DNA of 64,000 nt. It comes from Brachybacterium vulturis. Its GTDB lineage: Bacteria; Actinomycetota; Actinomycetes; Actinomycetales; Dermabacteraceae. The notes below the pieces were generated by a model that ran no database searches, was not told where the DNA came from, and saw only the letters and a program-made list of their open reading frames with translations. Shown here one piece after another: positions 15,761 through 24,201 of the stretch (position 1 is the stretch's first letter; each line of letters starts with the position of its first letter). The translations under genes were made by a program, and so were the position numbers. The stretch is taken from NCBI RefSeq assembly GCF_002407185.1, contig NZ_CP023563.1, positions 1,302,001 to 1,366,000 on the forward strand, read 5' to 3'.

Positions 15761-17224
15761 ATGACACCTACCCCCTGGGACCCCGATGCGCTCGGGGTGC
15801 TGATGGCCCCCTTCACCGGCACCGAGCTGCCGGTCTGGATGGGGGGCGCGCTCGAGGCCGGCCTGGCCTCGGTGATCCTCTTCGGCCACAACACCCCCGA
15901 TCCGCAGACCGCCGCCCGCCTGGCCCATGAGATCCACTCCCGCGCCGAGCACTGCGTGGTCGCGATCGACGAGGAGGGCGGGGACGTCACCCGGCTGCAG
16001 GCGGCGACCGGCTCCTCGCTGCCCACCGCCTGGGCGCTGGGAGCGGCCGACGACATCGAGCTGACCCGCGCGGTCGGCAGGGCCCTCGGCGATCTGCTCG
16101 CCGCCTGCGACCTGGACCTCGATCTCGCCCCGGTGCTCGACGTCTCCACCGACCCGGCGAACCCGGTCATCGGCACCCGTGCCTTCGGCGATGACCCCGA
16201 CCGGGTCGCCCACCATGCCAAGGCCTTCGCCACCGGGCTGATGGAGGCGGGGCTGGGGACCTGCGCCAAGCACTTCCCGGGCCACGGGGCGACCGCCACC
16301 GACTCCCACACCGCATTGCCGCTGATCGACCTGGGGGAGAGGGAGTTCGCCCGGGAGCACCTGGCCCCCTGGCGGATCGCGCCGTGGCTGGACAGCGTGA
16401 TGACCGCGCACGTGCTGGTCCCCGCCCACGGCGAGGGGCCCGCCTCGATCTCCCCCTGGTCGCGGCCGCTGCTGGATCGGGTCGTCGGCAGCAGCTACCA
16501 GGGCCTGGTGATCACCGACGCGCTGGACATGGCCGCGGTCGCCGTCGACCCCGGCTACGGCGAATCCGTGGTGCGGGCGATCGAGGCCGGTGCGGACCTG
16601 CTGTGCCTGGGGACCTCACTGCGCCGCGATGACCAGCAGATGCTCCGCGAAGCCCACGACGCGCTGCTCGACGCCGTCGACTCCGGCCGGCTCCCGCGCC
16701 AGAGGCTGCGCGATCGCGCACAACGCACCCGCGACCGCCTGCGCTCCCTGCGCACCCGACGCCGCTTCGTCCCCGCTCCCGCCCTCGAGGACGCCCTGGA
16801 GCACGCCGAGCAGCTCGGTGCGGTGGCCGCCGCGCGCGCGGTCCGCGTCCGGCAGTCGCGACTCGAGCTCGGCCCCGCCGTCGTCGTCGACCTGCGGGCA
16901 CGGGCCGAGCACGCCGCCGGCTCCCGCACCCAGCAGCTCGTCCACGTCCTGCGCGAGCGCGGGCTGCAGGCCGGGGAGCCCGACTACCCGGACCAGGTCG
17001 ATGCGGCCGGCCAGCTGCTGGCCCTCACCCGCCTGCCCCGCAGCGACCCGGAGGAGGGGCGGCGCCTCGCGGAGCTGCTCGGGCGCAGGCCCGACACGAT
17101 CGTGGTCCACACCGGCGTGCCCGGCGCCGCGCCCGATCACCGCCGCCTGGTGCTCGCCCACGGCGCCGGCCGCACCATGATGCGCGCGGCCGTGGACCTC
17201 CTGCTGGCAGCGGAGCGCCGATGA
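15761..17224 (+). CDS. nagZ: Beta-N-acetylhexosaminidase, glycoside hydrolase family 3 (NagZ-like)
   Basis: A family 3 glycoside hydrolase of 487 residues that removes N-acetylglucosamine from muropeptides. The NagZ signature KHFPGHG is at 170-176, followed by Asp-Ser-His at 181-183 (the catalytic His-Asp dyad on the mobile loop). The candidate nucleophile Asp lies in ITDALDM near residue 252. Other family landmarks are DEEGGDVTR (70-78) and DLAPVLDV (121-128). A second alpha/beta domain of about 130 residues follows the barrel, as in Gram-positive two-domain NagZ. No signal peptide is seen, so it acts in the cytoplasm. It starts three bases after the permease stop and overlaps anmK by four bases (ATGA). 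Confidence 0.9.
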   Translation: MTPTPWDPDALGVLMAPFTGTELPVWMGGALEAGLASVILFGHNTPDPQTAARLAHEIHSRAEHCVVAIDEEGGDVTRLQAATGSSLPTAWALGAADDIELTRAVGRALGDLLAACDLDLDLAPVLDVSTDPANPVIGTRAFGDDPDRVAHHAKAFATGLMEAGLGTCAKHFPGHGATATDSHTALPLIDLGEREFAREHLAPWRIAPWLDSVMTAHVLVPAHGEGPASISPWSRPLLDRVVGSSYQGLVITDALDMAAVAVDPGYGESVVRAIEAGADLLCLGTSLRRDDQQMLREAHDALLDAVDSGRLPRQRLRDRAQRTRDRLRSLRTRRRFVPAPALEDALEHAEQLGAVAAARAVRVRQSRLELGPAVVVDLRARAEHAAGSRTQQLVHVLRERGLQAGEPDYPDQVDAAGQLLALTRLPRSDPEEGRRLAELLGRRPDTIVVHTGVPGAAPDHRRLVLAHGAGRTMMRAAVDLLLAAERR

Positions 17225-18480
17225 GGGTGCTGGGGATGATGTCCGGGACCAGCCTGGACGCGATCGACGTGGCCCTGGTGGAATTCACCCGGGATCCGCG
17301 AGACCCCACCACGCTGCGAGCCCGCCTGCTCCACGTGGGCGAGGAGCCCTGGCCCGACGCCACCCGGGACGCACTGCGGGCGGTGCTGCCCCCGGCCCCC
17401 GCCGACGTCGCCGCCTGGAGCCGTCTGCACGGCGCGGTGGGGGAGGCCTTCGCGCGCGCGGCCTCCCGCGTCCTCGCAGCGCACGGCGGCGCCGATCTGA
17501 TCGCCACCCACGGTCAGACCCTCTACCACGAGGTGCAGGACGGCCATGTGCTCAGCACCCTCCAGATCGGGGATCCGAGCCGCCTCGCCGAGGCCACCGG
17601 CGCCCCCGTCCTCCACGACCTGCGCAGCGCCGACGTCGCGGCCGGCGGCCAGGGAGCCCCATTGGCCCCGCTGCTGGACCAGCTGCTGCTGGGGGCCGAC
17701 GAGCACCGACGCACCGCCGTGCTGAACATCGGGGGGATCTCCAACCTGAGCCTCGTCGGCGGCAGGACCGACGGCGGAGGGGCGGCGGCTGACGAGGGGA
17801 GCAGCGCCGAGGGCGAGGTGATCGCCGGCGACCTCGGCCCGGGCAATGCCCTGCTCGATGCCGCGATCCACATCGCCACGGGTCGGCCGGCCGACGTCGA
17901 TGCCGAGATCGCCCGCACCGGCTCCGTCGACCCGGAGGCCCTCGCGACCCTGCTCGGCGACCCGTTCTACGCGCTCCCGCTGCCCCGGTCGACCGGACGG
18001 GAGCACTTCGACTCCCGGTACGTGCAGCGCCTGCTGGGCCAGGACGCGCTCGCCGCCCTCGCCCTGCCGGATCTGCTGGCCACCCTCACCGAGCTCACCG
18101 CGGTCACCATCGCCGACGCGATCGCTCCGCTGGGGGCGAGCCGGGTGGTCGCCTCCGGCGGAGGCATGCGCAATCCGCTGCTGCGCCGGCGGCTGGCCGC
18201 CCTGCTGGCACCCGTGCCGCTCCTGGGCGCCGATGACCTCGGCATCCCTGCCGACGGCAAGGAGGCCCTGCTGATCGCCCTGCTCGGATACCTCGGCGCC
18301 CACGGCCTGCCCGGCACGCTCGCCCGCGCCGACGGCACCGCCCACACCGGCGCCCGCGCCCCCGTCGTGCTCGGCTCGCTCACTCCGCCCCACGCGCTGC
18401 GCCTGCTGCCCGCGGCCGCGGCCGACAGCTGTGCCCCCCGGCGCCTGCAGATCGTGACCGACCCCGGGCCGGAGCGCTGA
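17221..18480 (+). CDS. anmK: Anhydro-N-acetylmuramic acid kinase
   Basis: Converts 1,6-anhydro-MurNAc plus ATP to MurNAc-6-phosphate in cell-wall recycling. The N-terminal MSGTSLDAIDVAL (residues 7-19) is the family signature, with the ATP phosphate-binding loop. GQTLYH near 98 and the conserved VLNIGGISN near 160-168 follow, with DLGPGN near 203 and ASGGGMRNP near 310-318. At 419 residues it is somewhat longer than typical AnmK (about 370). The extra length is in an Ala/Gly-rich insert near 175-195 and in the C-terminal tail. It sits between nagZ and the MurR-like gene with overlaps of four and one base, so all three form one transcription unit. Confidence 0.92.
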   Translation: MRVLGMMSGTSLDAIDVALVEFTRDPRDPTTLRARLLHVGEEPWPDATRDALRAVLPPAPADVAAWSRLHGAVGEAFARAASRVLAAHGGADLIATHGQTLYHEVQDGHVLSTLQIGDPSRLAEATGAPVLHDLRSADVAAGGQGAPLAPLLDQLLLGADEHRRTAVLNIGGISNLSLVGGRTDGGGAAADEGSSAEGEVIAGDLGPGNALLDAAIHIATGRPADVDAEIARTGSVDPEALATLLGDPFYALPLPRSTGREHFDSRYVQRLLGQDALAALALPDLLATLTELTAVTIADAIAPLGASRVVASGGGMRNPLLRRRLAALLAPVPLLGADDLGIPADGKEALLIALLGYLGAHGLPGTLARADGTAHTGARAPVVLGSLTPPHALRLLPAAAADSCAPRRLQIVTDPGPER

Positions 18481-19340
18481 TGGCCACGCCCGTCCTGGCC
18501 CACCTCCACAGCCGCAGCGACGACCTCCAGCCCGTGCAGCGAAGGATCGCCGAGGTGATCCTCGCCGACCCGGTGGCCGCCGGTCGACTCACCATCGACC
18601 AGCTCGCCGCCGCCGCCGGCTGCGCGCAGTCCTCGGTGGTCAACTTCGCCCGGGAGCTGGGCTTCACCGGCTACCGCGAGTTCCGCGCCGAGCTCACCGA
18701 GGAGGCGGTGCGGGCCGCCGCCCGCGGGGGTGAGTTCGCCTTCCCCGCCGACATCGACCCCACCGACCCGCTGGCGACCAGCGTCGCCCGGATCGCGGCG
18801 GCCGACGCGCGCGCCGTGCGCGACACCGTGCGCCTGCTGGATCTCGCCGTGCTCGAGGAGAGCGCCCGGGTGCTGAGCTCCTCGCGCCGGATCCTCCTGG
18901 TGGGGGTGGGCGCCTCGGGCCTGGCCGCCACGGACCTGCAGTACAAGCTGACCCGGCTGGGATTCTCGGCGCAGGCACTGACCAGCGTCCATGATGCCCT
19001 GCCCGCGGTGACCGCGCTCGGTGACCAGGATTGCCTGCTGGCGATCTCGGACTCCGGCCGCACCACCGATGTGCTCGACGCGGTGGAGATCGCGGTCCCC
19101 TCCGGGGCCCGGACGGTCGCGATCACCGGTTCCCCGGTCGGTCCGCTCGCCCGGAGCTGCGAGTTCGTGCTGCTGACGGCCTCGCGCGAGCCCTCCTTCC
19201 GGGCCGGGGCGACCTCCTCCCGCATCGCCCAGCTGACCATCGCGGACTGCCTGCTGGTCGCGATCTCGGCCACGCTGCCCGATGCCGGCGCCGAGGCGCT
19301 CGCCCGCACCCGGGCCGCGCTCGAGGGCAGGCGGCGCTGA
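18480..19340 (+). CDS. MurR/RpiR-family transcriptional regulator
   Basis: A 286-residue regulator with an N-terminal HTH_6 domain (about residues 10-80; LTIDQLAAAAGCAQSSVVNFARELGF contains the recognition helix) and a C-terminal SIS sugar-phosphate-binding domain (about 115-250; VGVGASGLAATDLQYKL and AISDSGRTTDVLDAV). RpiR-family members sense phosphosugars. Genomic linkage to nagZ and anmK makes MurNAc-6-P the most likely ligand, as in E. coli MurR (inference). Its ATG overlaps the anmK stop by one base. It presumably controls this operon, and possibly the unlinked kinase/murQ pair at 27.8-29.9 kb. No operator can be tested here because the operon's upstream region has been lost. Confidence 0.85.
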   Translation: MATPVLAHLHSRSDDLQPVQRRIAEVILADPVAAGRLTIDQLAAAAGCAQSSVVNFARELGFTGYREFRAELTEEAVRAAARGGEFAFPADIDPTDPLATSVARIAAADARAVRDTVRLLDLAVLEESARVLSSSRRILLVGVGASGLAATDLQYKLTRLGFSAQALTSVHDALPAVTALGDQDCLLAISDSGRTTDVLDAVEIAVPSGARTVAITGSPVGPLARSCEFVLLTASREPSFRAGATSSRIAQLTIADCLLVAISATLPDAGAEALARTRAALEGRRR

Positions 19341-19455
19341 ACGGTCGGCGCCGGCTGCCAGGATCCGCCGCACGGCCCGCCGCGCCCTGCCGATCTGCGC
19401 GACCTGCTGGGCGCGGCGGCTGCGGGCGTCTACGGTGTCACCATGCATACCCGCC

Positions 19456-19483
19456 TTGACCCTACGGTCCCGTAAGTTACGCT
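19456..19483 (+). promoter_or_regulatory. Promoter of the 2-oxoacid dehydrogenase operon
   Basis: TTGACC at 19456-19461 and TACGCT at 19478-19483 are 16 bases apart. The -10 ends six bases before the GTG start at 19490, so the transcript is predicted to be leaderless. Confidence 0.65.
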
Positions 19484-19488
19484 ACCGT
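19464..19488. promoter_or_regulatory. 25-bp palindromic operator overlapping the promoter
   Basis: A nearly complete dyad: ACGGT, two bases, CGTAA, one central base, TTACG, two bases, ACCGT. All 20 arm positions pair perfectly about the G at 19476. It covers the spacer and -10 of the operon promoter and ends one base before the start codon. The odd-length CGTAA/TTACG core is typical of TetR-family operators. A repressor bound here would block initiation outright. Confidence 0.7.
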
Positions 19489-19489
19489 C

Positions 19490-20656
19490 GTGAGTGTCTT
19501 CCGTTCCACGATCCCCGATGTCGCGGCCGATGAGCCGATGGTCCAGCTCCTCGCGGCCGACGGCACCCGCAGCCCGCACCCGGAATTCGACGCCGTGCTG
19601 GACGGCCATGACGGCCACAGCGGCCTGGCCACGCCCGAGCGCCTGCGCGGCTACTACCGCGACATGGTGATGATCCGCGCCGCGGACCTCGAGGCCACCA
19701 GCCTGCAGCGCCAGGGCCAGCTGGGCCTGTGGGCGAGCGCGCTCGGCCAGGAGGCCGCGCAGATCGGCGCGGGGCATGCGGCCAGGACTCAGGACTATCT
19801 TGTGCCCACCTACCGCGAGCACGGGGTGGCCTGGGCGCGCGGCATCGAGCCCTGGCGCCTGCTGGAGCTGTTCCGCGGCATCAGCCACGGCGGCTGGGAC
19901 CCGAACGCGCTGCGCACCCACCCCTACATGATCGTGCTCGGCTCGCAGGCCCCGCATGCGGTGGGCTATGCCATGGGGCTGCAGCGCGACGGGGTCGTCG
20001 GCACCGGGGACCCCTCCACGGACACCTCCGTGCTGGCCCTGTTCGGCGACGGCGCCTCCAGCGAGGGCGAGGTCGCGGAGTCCTTCACCTTCGCCGCCTC
20101 CTTCCAGGCGCCGGTGGTCTTCTTCACCCAGAACAACCAGTGGGCGATCTCGGTGCCCACCTCCGTGCAGTCCCGGGTCCCGCTCGCCCAGCGCTCCCGC
20201 GGCTGGGGCATCCCCTCGGTGCGGGTGGACGGCAACGATGTGCTCGCCGTGCTCGGCGCGGTCCGCAGCGCCCTGGACTCGGCCCGCGCCGGGAACGGCC
20301 CGGTGTTCGTCGAGGCCCTCACCTACCGGATGGCCGCACACACCACCAGCGACGACGCCTCCCGCTACCGCCCGGCCGCCGAGGAGGAGGAATGGGCGGC
20401 GAAGGATCCGATCCTCCGCCTGCGCCGCCACCTCGAACAGCTCGGCGAGATCGACCAGCAGTACGTGAGCCGCTGCGACGAGGAGGCCCACGACCTCGCG
20501 ATGCAGCTGCACCACCACATCCACGGCATGGAGGATCCCGACCCGGTGCGCATGTTCGACCACCCCTACGCCGAGCCCCACCCGATCGTGGACGCCGAGC
20601 GCGCGGAGTACCTCGAGTACATCTCCCAGTTCGAGGACGAGGAGGACCAGGCATGA
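19490..20656 (+). CDS. pdhA: 2-oxoacid dehydrogenase E1 component, alpha subunit (pyruvate or branched-chain)
   Basis: The thiamine-diphosphate-binding subunit of an alpha2beta2 E1, which decarboxylates a 2-oxoacid and passes the acyl group to E2. The ThDP motif runs from GDGASSEG at about 186-193 to NNQWAIS at about 214-220. Family landmarks RQGQLGLW and YREHGVAWARG are also present. Whether the substrate is pyruvate or branched-chain oxoacids cannot be decided from sequence; the layout alpha-beta-E2 without E3 is found in both. The GTG at 19490 is chosen as the predicted leaderless transcription start. Stop and next ATG overlap by four bases (ATGA). 388 residues. Confidence 0.88.
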   Translation: MSVFRSTIPDVAADEPMVQLLAADGTRSPHPEFDAVLDGHDGHSGLATPERLRGYYRDMVMIRAADLEATSLQRQGQLGLWASALGQEAAQIGAGHAARTQDYLVPTYREHGVAWARGIEPWRLLELFRGISHGGWDPNALRTHPYMIVLGSQAPHAVGYAMGLQRDGVVGTGDPSTDTSVLALFGDGASSEGEVAESFTFAASFQAPVVFFTQNNQWAISVPTSVQSRVPLAQRSRGWGIPSVRVDGNDVLAVLGAVRSALDSARAGNGPVFVEALTYRMAAHTTSDDASRYRPAAEEEEWAAKDPILRLRRHLEQLGEIDQQYVSRCDEEAHDLAMQLHHHIHGMEDPDPVRMFDHPYAEPHPIVDAERAEYLEYISQFEDEEDQA

Positions 20657-21642
20657 GCTCCACCTCCACCACGCTCCCGATCGCCAAGGCGATCACCGCC
20701 GGCCTGCGCGACGCCATGACCGCGGACGACAAGGTCCTGCTGATGGGCGAGGACATCGGCCCCCTCGGCGGCGTCTTCCGCGTCACCGACGGCCTGCACG
20801 CCGAGTTCGGCTCCCTGCGGGTGGTGGACACGCCGCTGGCCGAGGCCGGGATCGTCGGGACCGCAGTGGGCCTGGCCGTGCGCGGCTACCGCCCGGTGGT
20901 GGAGATCCAGTTCGACGGCTTCGTCTACCCCGCCTACAACCAGATCACCACCCAGGTCGCGAAGATGCACAACCGCACCTCCGGGGCGGTGAACCTGCCG
21001 ATCGTCATCCGCATCCCCCACGGCGGGGGGATCGGCGCGGTCGAGCACCATTCCGAGAGCCCCGAGGCGCTGTTCGCGCCCACCGCCGGGCTGCGGATCC
21101 TCGCCCCCTCCAACGCGCAGGACGCGTACTGGATGACCCGTCAGGCCATCGAGTCCGAGGACCCGGTGATCATGCTCGAGCCCAAGCGCCGCTACTGGGT
21201 CAAGGGCGATGTCGACCCCGACCACCGCCCCGAGCTCTCCCCCTGGCAGGCCCAGGTGGTGCGCCCGGGCACCGATGCGACCCTGCTGGCCTGGGGGCCG
21301 AGCATGCCGCTCGCGCTCGAGAGCGCGCAGGTCGCGGCCGAGGACGGCATCGACCTGGAGGTCATCGACGCCCGTTCGCTGTCGCCGGTGGACTTCCCGA
21401 CGATCGCCGCGTCGGTGCGCCGCACCGGGCGGCTGCTGATCGTCCACGAGGCACCGGTGCTCGGCGGCCTCGGCGGAGAGATCGCCGCCCGGATCTCCGA
21501 ACAGTGCTTCTACCACCTGGAGGCGCCGGTGCTCCGGGTGGGCGGCTACCACCTCCCGTACCCGCCGGCGCGCATGGAGCACGCCTACCTCCCCGACCTC
21601 GACCGGGTGCTCGACGGCGTGGACCGCCTGCTCGAGCACTGA
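20653..21642 (+). CDS. pdhB: 2-oxoacid dehydrogenase E1 component, beta subunit
   Basis: A 329-residue partner of the alpha subunit; together they build the E1 active site. Landmarks are LLMGEDIGPLGGVFRVTDGL near residues 29-48, DTPLAEAGIVGTAVGLAVRG near 60-79, and the transketolase C-terminal domain with VIDARSLSPVDFPTI near 237-251 and HEAPVLGGLGGEIAA near 267-281. It overlaps pdhA by four bases (ATGA at 20653-20656), so the subunits should be made in equal amounts. It lies 33 bases before the E2 gene. Confidence 0.9.
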   Translation: MSSTSTTLPIAKAITAGLRDAMTADDKVLLMGEDIGPLGGVFRVTDGLHAEFGSLRVVDTPLAEAGIVGTAVGLAVRGYRPVVEIQFDGFVYPAYNQITTQVAKMHNRTSGAVNLPIVIRIPHGGGIGAVEHHSESPEALFAPTAGLRILAPSNAQDAYWMTRQAIESEDPVIMLEPKRRYWVKGDVDPDHRPELSPWQAQVVRPGTDATLLAWGPSMPLALESAQVAAEDGIDLEVIDARSLSPVDFPTIAASVRRTGRLLIVHEAPVLGGLGGEIAARISEQCFYHLEAPVLRVGGYHLPYPPARMEHAYLPDLDRVLDGVDRLLEH

Positions 21643-21675
21643 CGGACGCGCACCACGCGTGAAAGGATCACGACC

Positions 21676-23160
21676 ATGAATGCAGCCTCTGCGGGTCCCG
21701 CCGGCTCGTCCGCCTCGAGCATCGTCACCGTTCCGCTCAACGATCCGGGGGAGGGCCTCACCGAGGCCGAGATCCTCGAGATCAAGGTCGCCGTCGGCGA
21801 CCGGGTCGAGATCAACGCCCCGGTGGTCGAGGTCGAGACCGCCAAGAGCGCCGTCGAGCTGTCCACCCATGTGGCGGGCACCGTCGTCGCGATCCTGGTG
21901 GCGGTCGGCGATGAGGTGCCCGTCGGCACCGGACTGATCCAGGTCGACACCTCCGGCGCCCCGGCCGCCGCCACCGGCGGCTCGAGCCCCACCGCCACCG
22001 GTGCCGCGCCGGCCGACGGCCCGGAGGCGGACCCGTCGGCCGAAGAGGTCGCCGAGCAGGTGGCCGCACCCGCGGAGGACCCGGCGGATGCCGCGGGGAC
22101 CGAGGAGCCGAAGAACCTCGTCGGCTACGGAACCCGCTCCGCCCCGGCGCACCGGCGTCGGCGCCGTGCCGTGCCGGCCCAGTCGGAGGAGGGCGGACAG
22201 GTCCCGATCGACCGGATCCTGGCCAAGCCGCCGGTGCGCAAGCTGGCCCGGGACCTCGGCGTCGCGCTGCACGATGTGCTGGCCACCGGCCCCGAGGGCA
22301 CCGTGACCCGGCAGGACGTGCTGGCCGCGCAGCAGCGCGCCTTCGGCGGCGAGAGCGACGGCGCCTACTTCCCCGAGGAGTCCCCGCAGGCCCCGGAGGG
22401 TCTGGGCGGTGCCATGAAGACCACCCGCGACCAGGCGTTCTCGGGAGTGACCAGTGATGAGCGCACCACACGGGTGCCGATCCGCTCGGTGCGCAAGCGC
22501 ACCGCGGAGGCGATGGTGGCCTCGGCCTTCACTGCCCCGCACGTGACCGTGTTCAACGAGATCGACATGACCCGGTCGCTGCAGATCATCTCCCAGCTGC
22601 GCGCCTCCCGGGAATGGGCGGACGTCAAGGTCAGCCCCCTGGCCGTGATCGCGAAGGCGCTGCTGGTGGCGATCCGCCGCAATCCGGAGGTCAACGGCTC
22701 CTGGGACGAGGCCGCGCAGGAGATCGTCTACAAGCATTACGTGAATCTCGGGATCGCCGCAGCCACCCCGCGCGGCCTCATCGTCCCGAATCTCAAGGAC
22801 GCGCACCTGATGACGCTGCGGGAGCTCGCCGAGGGCATCGGTGAGCTCGCGCGCACGGCCCGCGCGGGCCGCACCTCCCTGCGCGACACCCGCGACGGCA
22901 CCATCACGATCACCAACTACGGCGTCTTCGACATCGACTCCGGCACCCCGATCCTGAACCCCGGGGAGTCGGCGATCCTCGGCGTCGGCGCGATCAAGGA
23001 GAAGCCCTGGGTGGTCGACGGCCAGGTCGTCCCGCGGCAGGTCGCGGGGCTCTCCCTGAGCTTCGACCACCGGCTCATCGACGGCGCGCTGGGCGCGGAG
23101 CTGCTGCGCGATGTCTCCGCCGTGCTCGAGGACCCGTCGCTGGGACTCGTGTGGGGTTGA
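21676..23160 (+). CDS. pdhC: Dihydrolipoamide acyltransferase (E2) of a 2-oxoacid dehydrogenase complex
   Basis: The core acyltransferase, 494 residues. A single N-terminal lipoyl domain (about 12-90) has the lipoylated Lys57 in VETAKSAVE. An Ala/Pro/Gly-rich linker follows, then the peripheral subunit-binding domain (about 185-220; VRKLARDLGV and ATGPEGTVTRQDVL). The catalytic domain has the active-site motif FDHRLIDG near residues 463-470, whose His and Asp deprotonate CoA. The ATG at 21676 has AAAGGA upstream. No E3 (dihydrolipoamide dehydrogenase) gene follows; it must be supplied from elsewhere. The spacing suggests it is the last gene of the operon. Confidence 0.92.
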   Translation: MNAASAGPAGSSASSIVTVPLNDPGEGLTEAEILEIKVAVGDRVEINAPVVEVETAKSAVELSTHVAGTVVAILVAVGDEVPVGTGLIQVDTSGAPAAATGGSSPTATGAAPADGPEADPSAEEVAEQVAAPAEDPADAAGTEEPKNLVGYGTRSAPAHRRRRRAVPAQSEEGGQVPIDRILAKPPVRKLARDLGVALHDVLATGPEGTVTRQDVLAAQQRAFGGESDGAYFPEESPQAPEGLGGAMKTTRDQAFSGVTSDERTTRVPIRSVRKRTAEAMVASAFTAPHVTVFNEIDMTRSLQIISQLRASREWADVKVSPLAVIAKALLVAIRRNPEVNGSWDEAAQEIVYKHYVNLGIAAATPRGLIVPNLKDAHLMTLRELAEGIGELARTARAGRTSLRDTRDGTITITNYGVFDIDSGTPILNPGESAILGVGAIKEKPWVVDGQVVPRQVAGLSLSFDHRLIDGALGAELLRDVSAVLEDPSLGLVWG

Positions 23161-23203
23161 GCGGACTCCTCCTCCTGAAAGGTCTCGGCAGGGCAAGCGT
23201 CGG

Positions 23204-23209
23204 TACGCT
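23204..23209 (+). promoter_or_regulatory. -10 box of a leaderless promoter (TACGCT)
   Basis: TACGCT followed by six bases and GTG at 23216, exactly the -10/start geometry of the dehydrogenase operon. This leaves no room for a fluoride riboswitch ahead of crcB. Confidence 0.5.
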
Positions 23210-23215
23210 GTGGCG

Positions 23216-23791
23216 GTGACCTCGAGCCGCTCACCCGTACCGCGCCCGCCGCGCCGCGATGACCCGCGGATGCAGACGGTCGAGATGGCCGCGCTGCGCT
23301 ACGTGGAGATCACCGAGTCGGAGACCCTGGATTCGGGGCCGGTCCATGAGGAATCGATGCCGTGGCGGACGGCGCTGCTGGTCGCGGCGGGAGGAGCCGC
23401 CGGGGCGATGCTCCGCTTCTCCCTGACGGTGCTCGCGCCCACGGTCACCACCCCCACCCTGGTCGAGCTGCCCTGGGCCACCCTCTGGGTCAACCTGCTG
23501 GGCTGCCTCGGGCTCGGCCTGCTCAACGGGGTGCTCGAGGTGCGTGCCCAGCGCCCCTGGGTGCAGCCGCTGCTCGGGACCGGGCTGTGCGGAGGATTCA
23601 CGACCTTCTCCTCGGTGGTGCTGGAGGGCTCGGCGATGATCGGGGCGGACTTCCCGGTCCTCGCCATGGCGTACACGATCGTGACGGTCGTGGTGTGCCT
23701 GAGCGGGATCGTGCTGGGGCTGATCGGCGGCCGACGGCTGGCCCGGTGGCAGCAGGCGCGCCGCGCCGCGGGCGCGGAGCGGACGGCATGA
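23216..23791 (+). CDS. crcB: Fluoride channel CrcB/Fluc, first subunit
   Basis: A small membrane protein exporting fluoride as a dual-topology or heterodimeric channel. Four predicted helices lie within residues 50-180. Diagnostic motifs are GGAAGAMLRFSL near 57-68, NLLGCLGLGLLNG near 91-103 and GLCGGFTTFSS near 123-133, the last containing the Thr-Phe-Ser of the conserved ion pathway. The GTG at 23216 (leaderless geometry) gives a 54-residue hydrophilic N-terminal extension; an ATG at 23270 is an alternative start. It overlaps the second crcB by four bases. Actinobacteria commonly encode a pair of CrcB proteins that assemble together. Confidence 0.85.
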   Translation: MTSSRSPVPRPPRRDDPRMQTVEMAALRYVEITESETLDSGPVHEESMPWRTALLVAAGGAAGAMLRFSLTVLAPTVTTPTLVELPWATLWVNLLGCLGLGLLNGVLEVRAQRPWVQPLLGTGLCGGFTTFSSVVLEGSAMIGADFPVLAMAYTIVTVVVCLSGIVLGLIGGRRLARWQQARRAAGAERTA

Positions 23792-24201
23792 GCGCGGGCG
23801 GCTTCCTGGCCGCGGCGCTGCTGGTGGGCGTCGGCGGCGGACTCGGCTCCGTCACGCGCTGGGGCGTGCGCGTGCTCGCACTCCGTCTGCTGGCGGCGCA
23901 GGGCAGGGAGCAGCTGAGCGAGGACGTGCGGCCCGGCACCACCGTCGCGGCGAACATCCTCGCGTGCTTCCTGCTGGGGATCGCGGTCGCCCGGATCGGA
24001 TCCGCCGGCGGAACCGTCGAGTTCGTCTACCTGATGCTGGCCGCCGGGTTCTGCGGCGGTCTGTCCACGCTGTCCACCGCTGCGCTCGATGTCGTCGAGC
24101 TGGTGCGGCGGCGGACCTTCTCCCTCGCCCTGGCCTACCTGCTGCTGAGTGCCGGCAGCGGGATGGCGGCGCTGTGGCTGGGCCTGGTGCTCGCCTCATG
24201 A
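23788..24201 (+). CDS. crcB: Fluoride channel CrcB/Fluc, second subunit
   Basis: A second, divergent CrcB of 137 residues with four predicted helices. GGGLGSVTRWGVRVL near residues 16-30 matches the N-terminal Gly-x-Arg motif, VAANILACFLLG near 53-64 has the conserved Asn, and GFCGGLSTLSTAALD near 89-103 matches the Thr-Leu/Phe-Ser motif with Leu for Phe. The neighbouring subunit carries the Phe version, suggesting a heterodimeric channel. The ATG overlaps the previous stop (ATGA), and its own stop overlaps the CopD-CtaG start in the same way. Confidence 0.85.
   Translation: MSAGGFLAAALLVGVGGGLGSVTRWGVRVLALRLLAAQGREQLSEDVRPGTTVAANILACFLLGIAVARIGSAGGTVEFVYLMLAAGFCGGLSTLSTAALDVVELVRRRTFSLALAYLLLSAGSGMAALWLGLVLAS

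Noticed and set aside
23161-23215. Fluoride riboswitch before crcB
   Set aside because: The predicted transcript starts at the GTG itself and the 55-base gap shows no crcB-motif fold.
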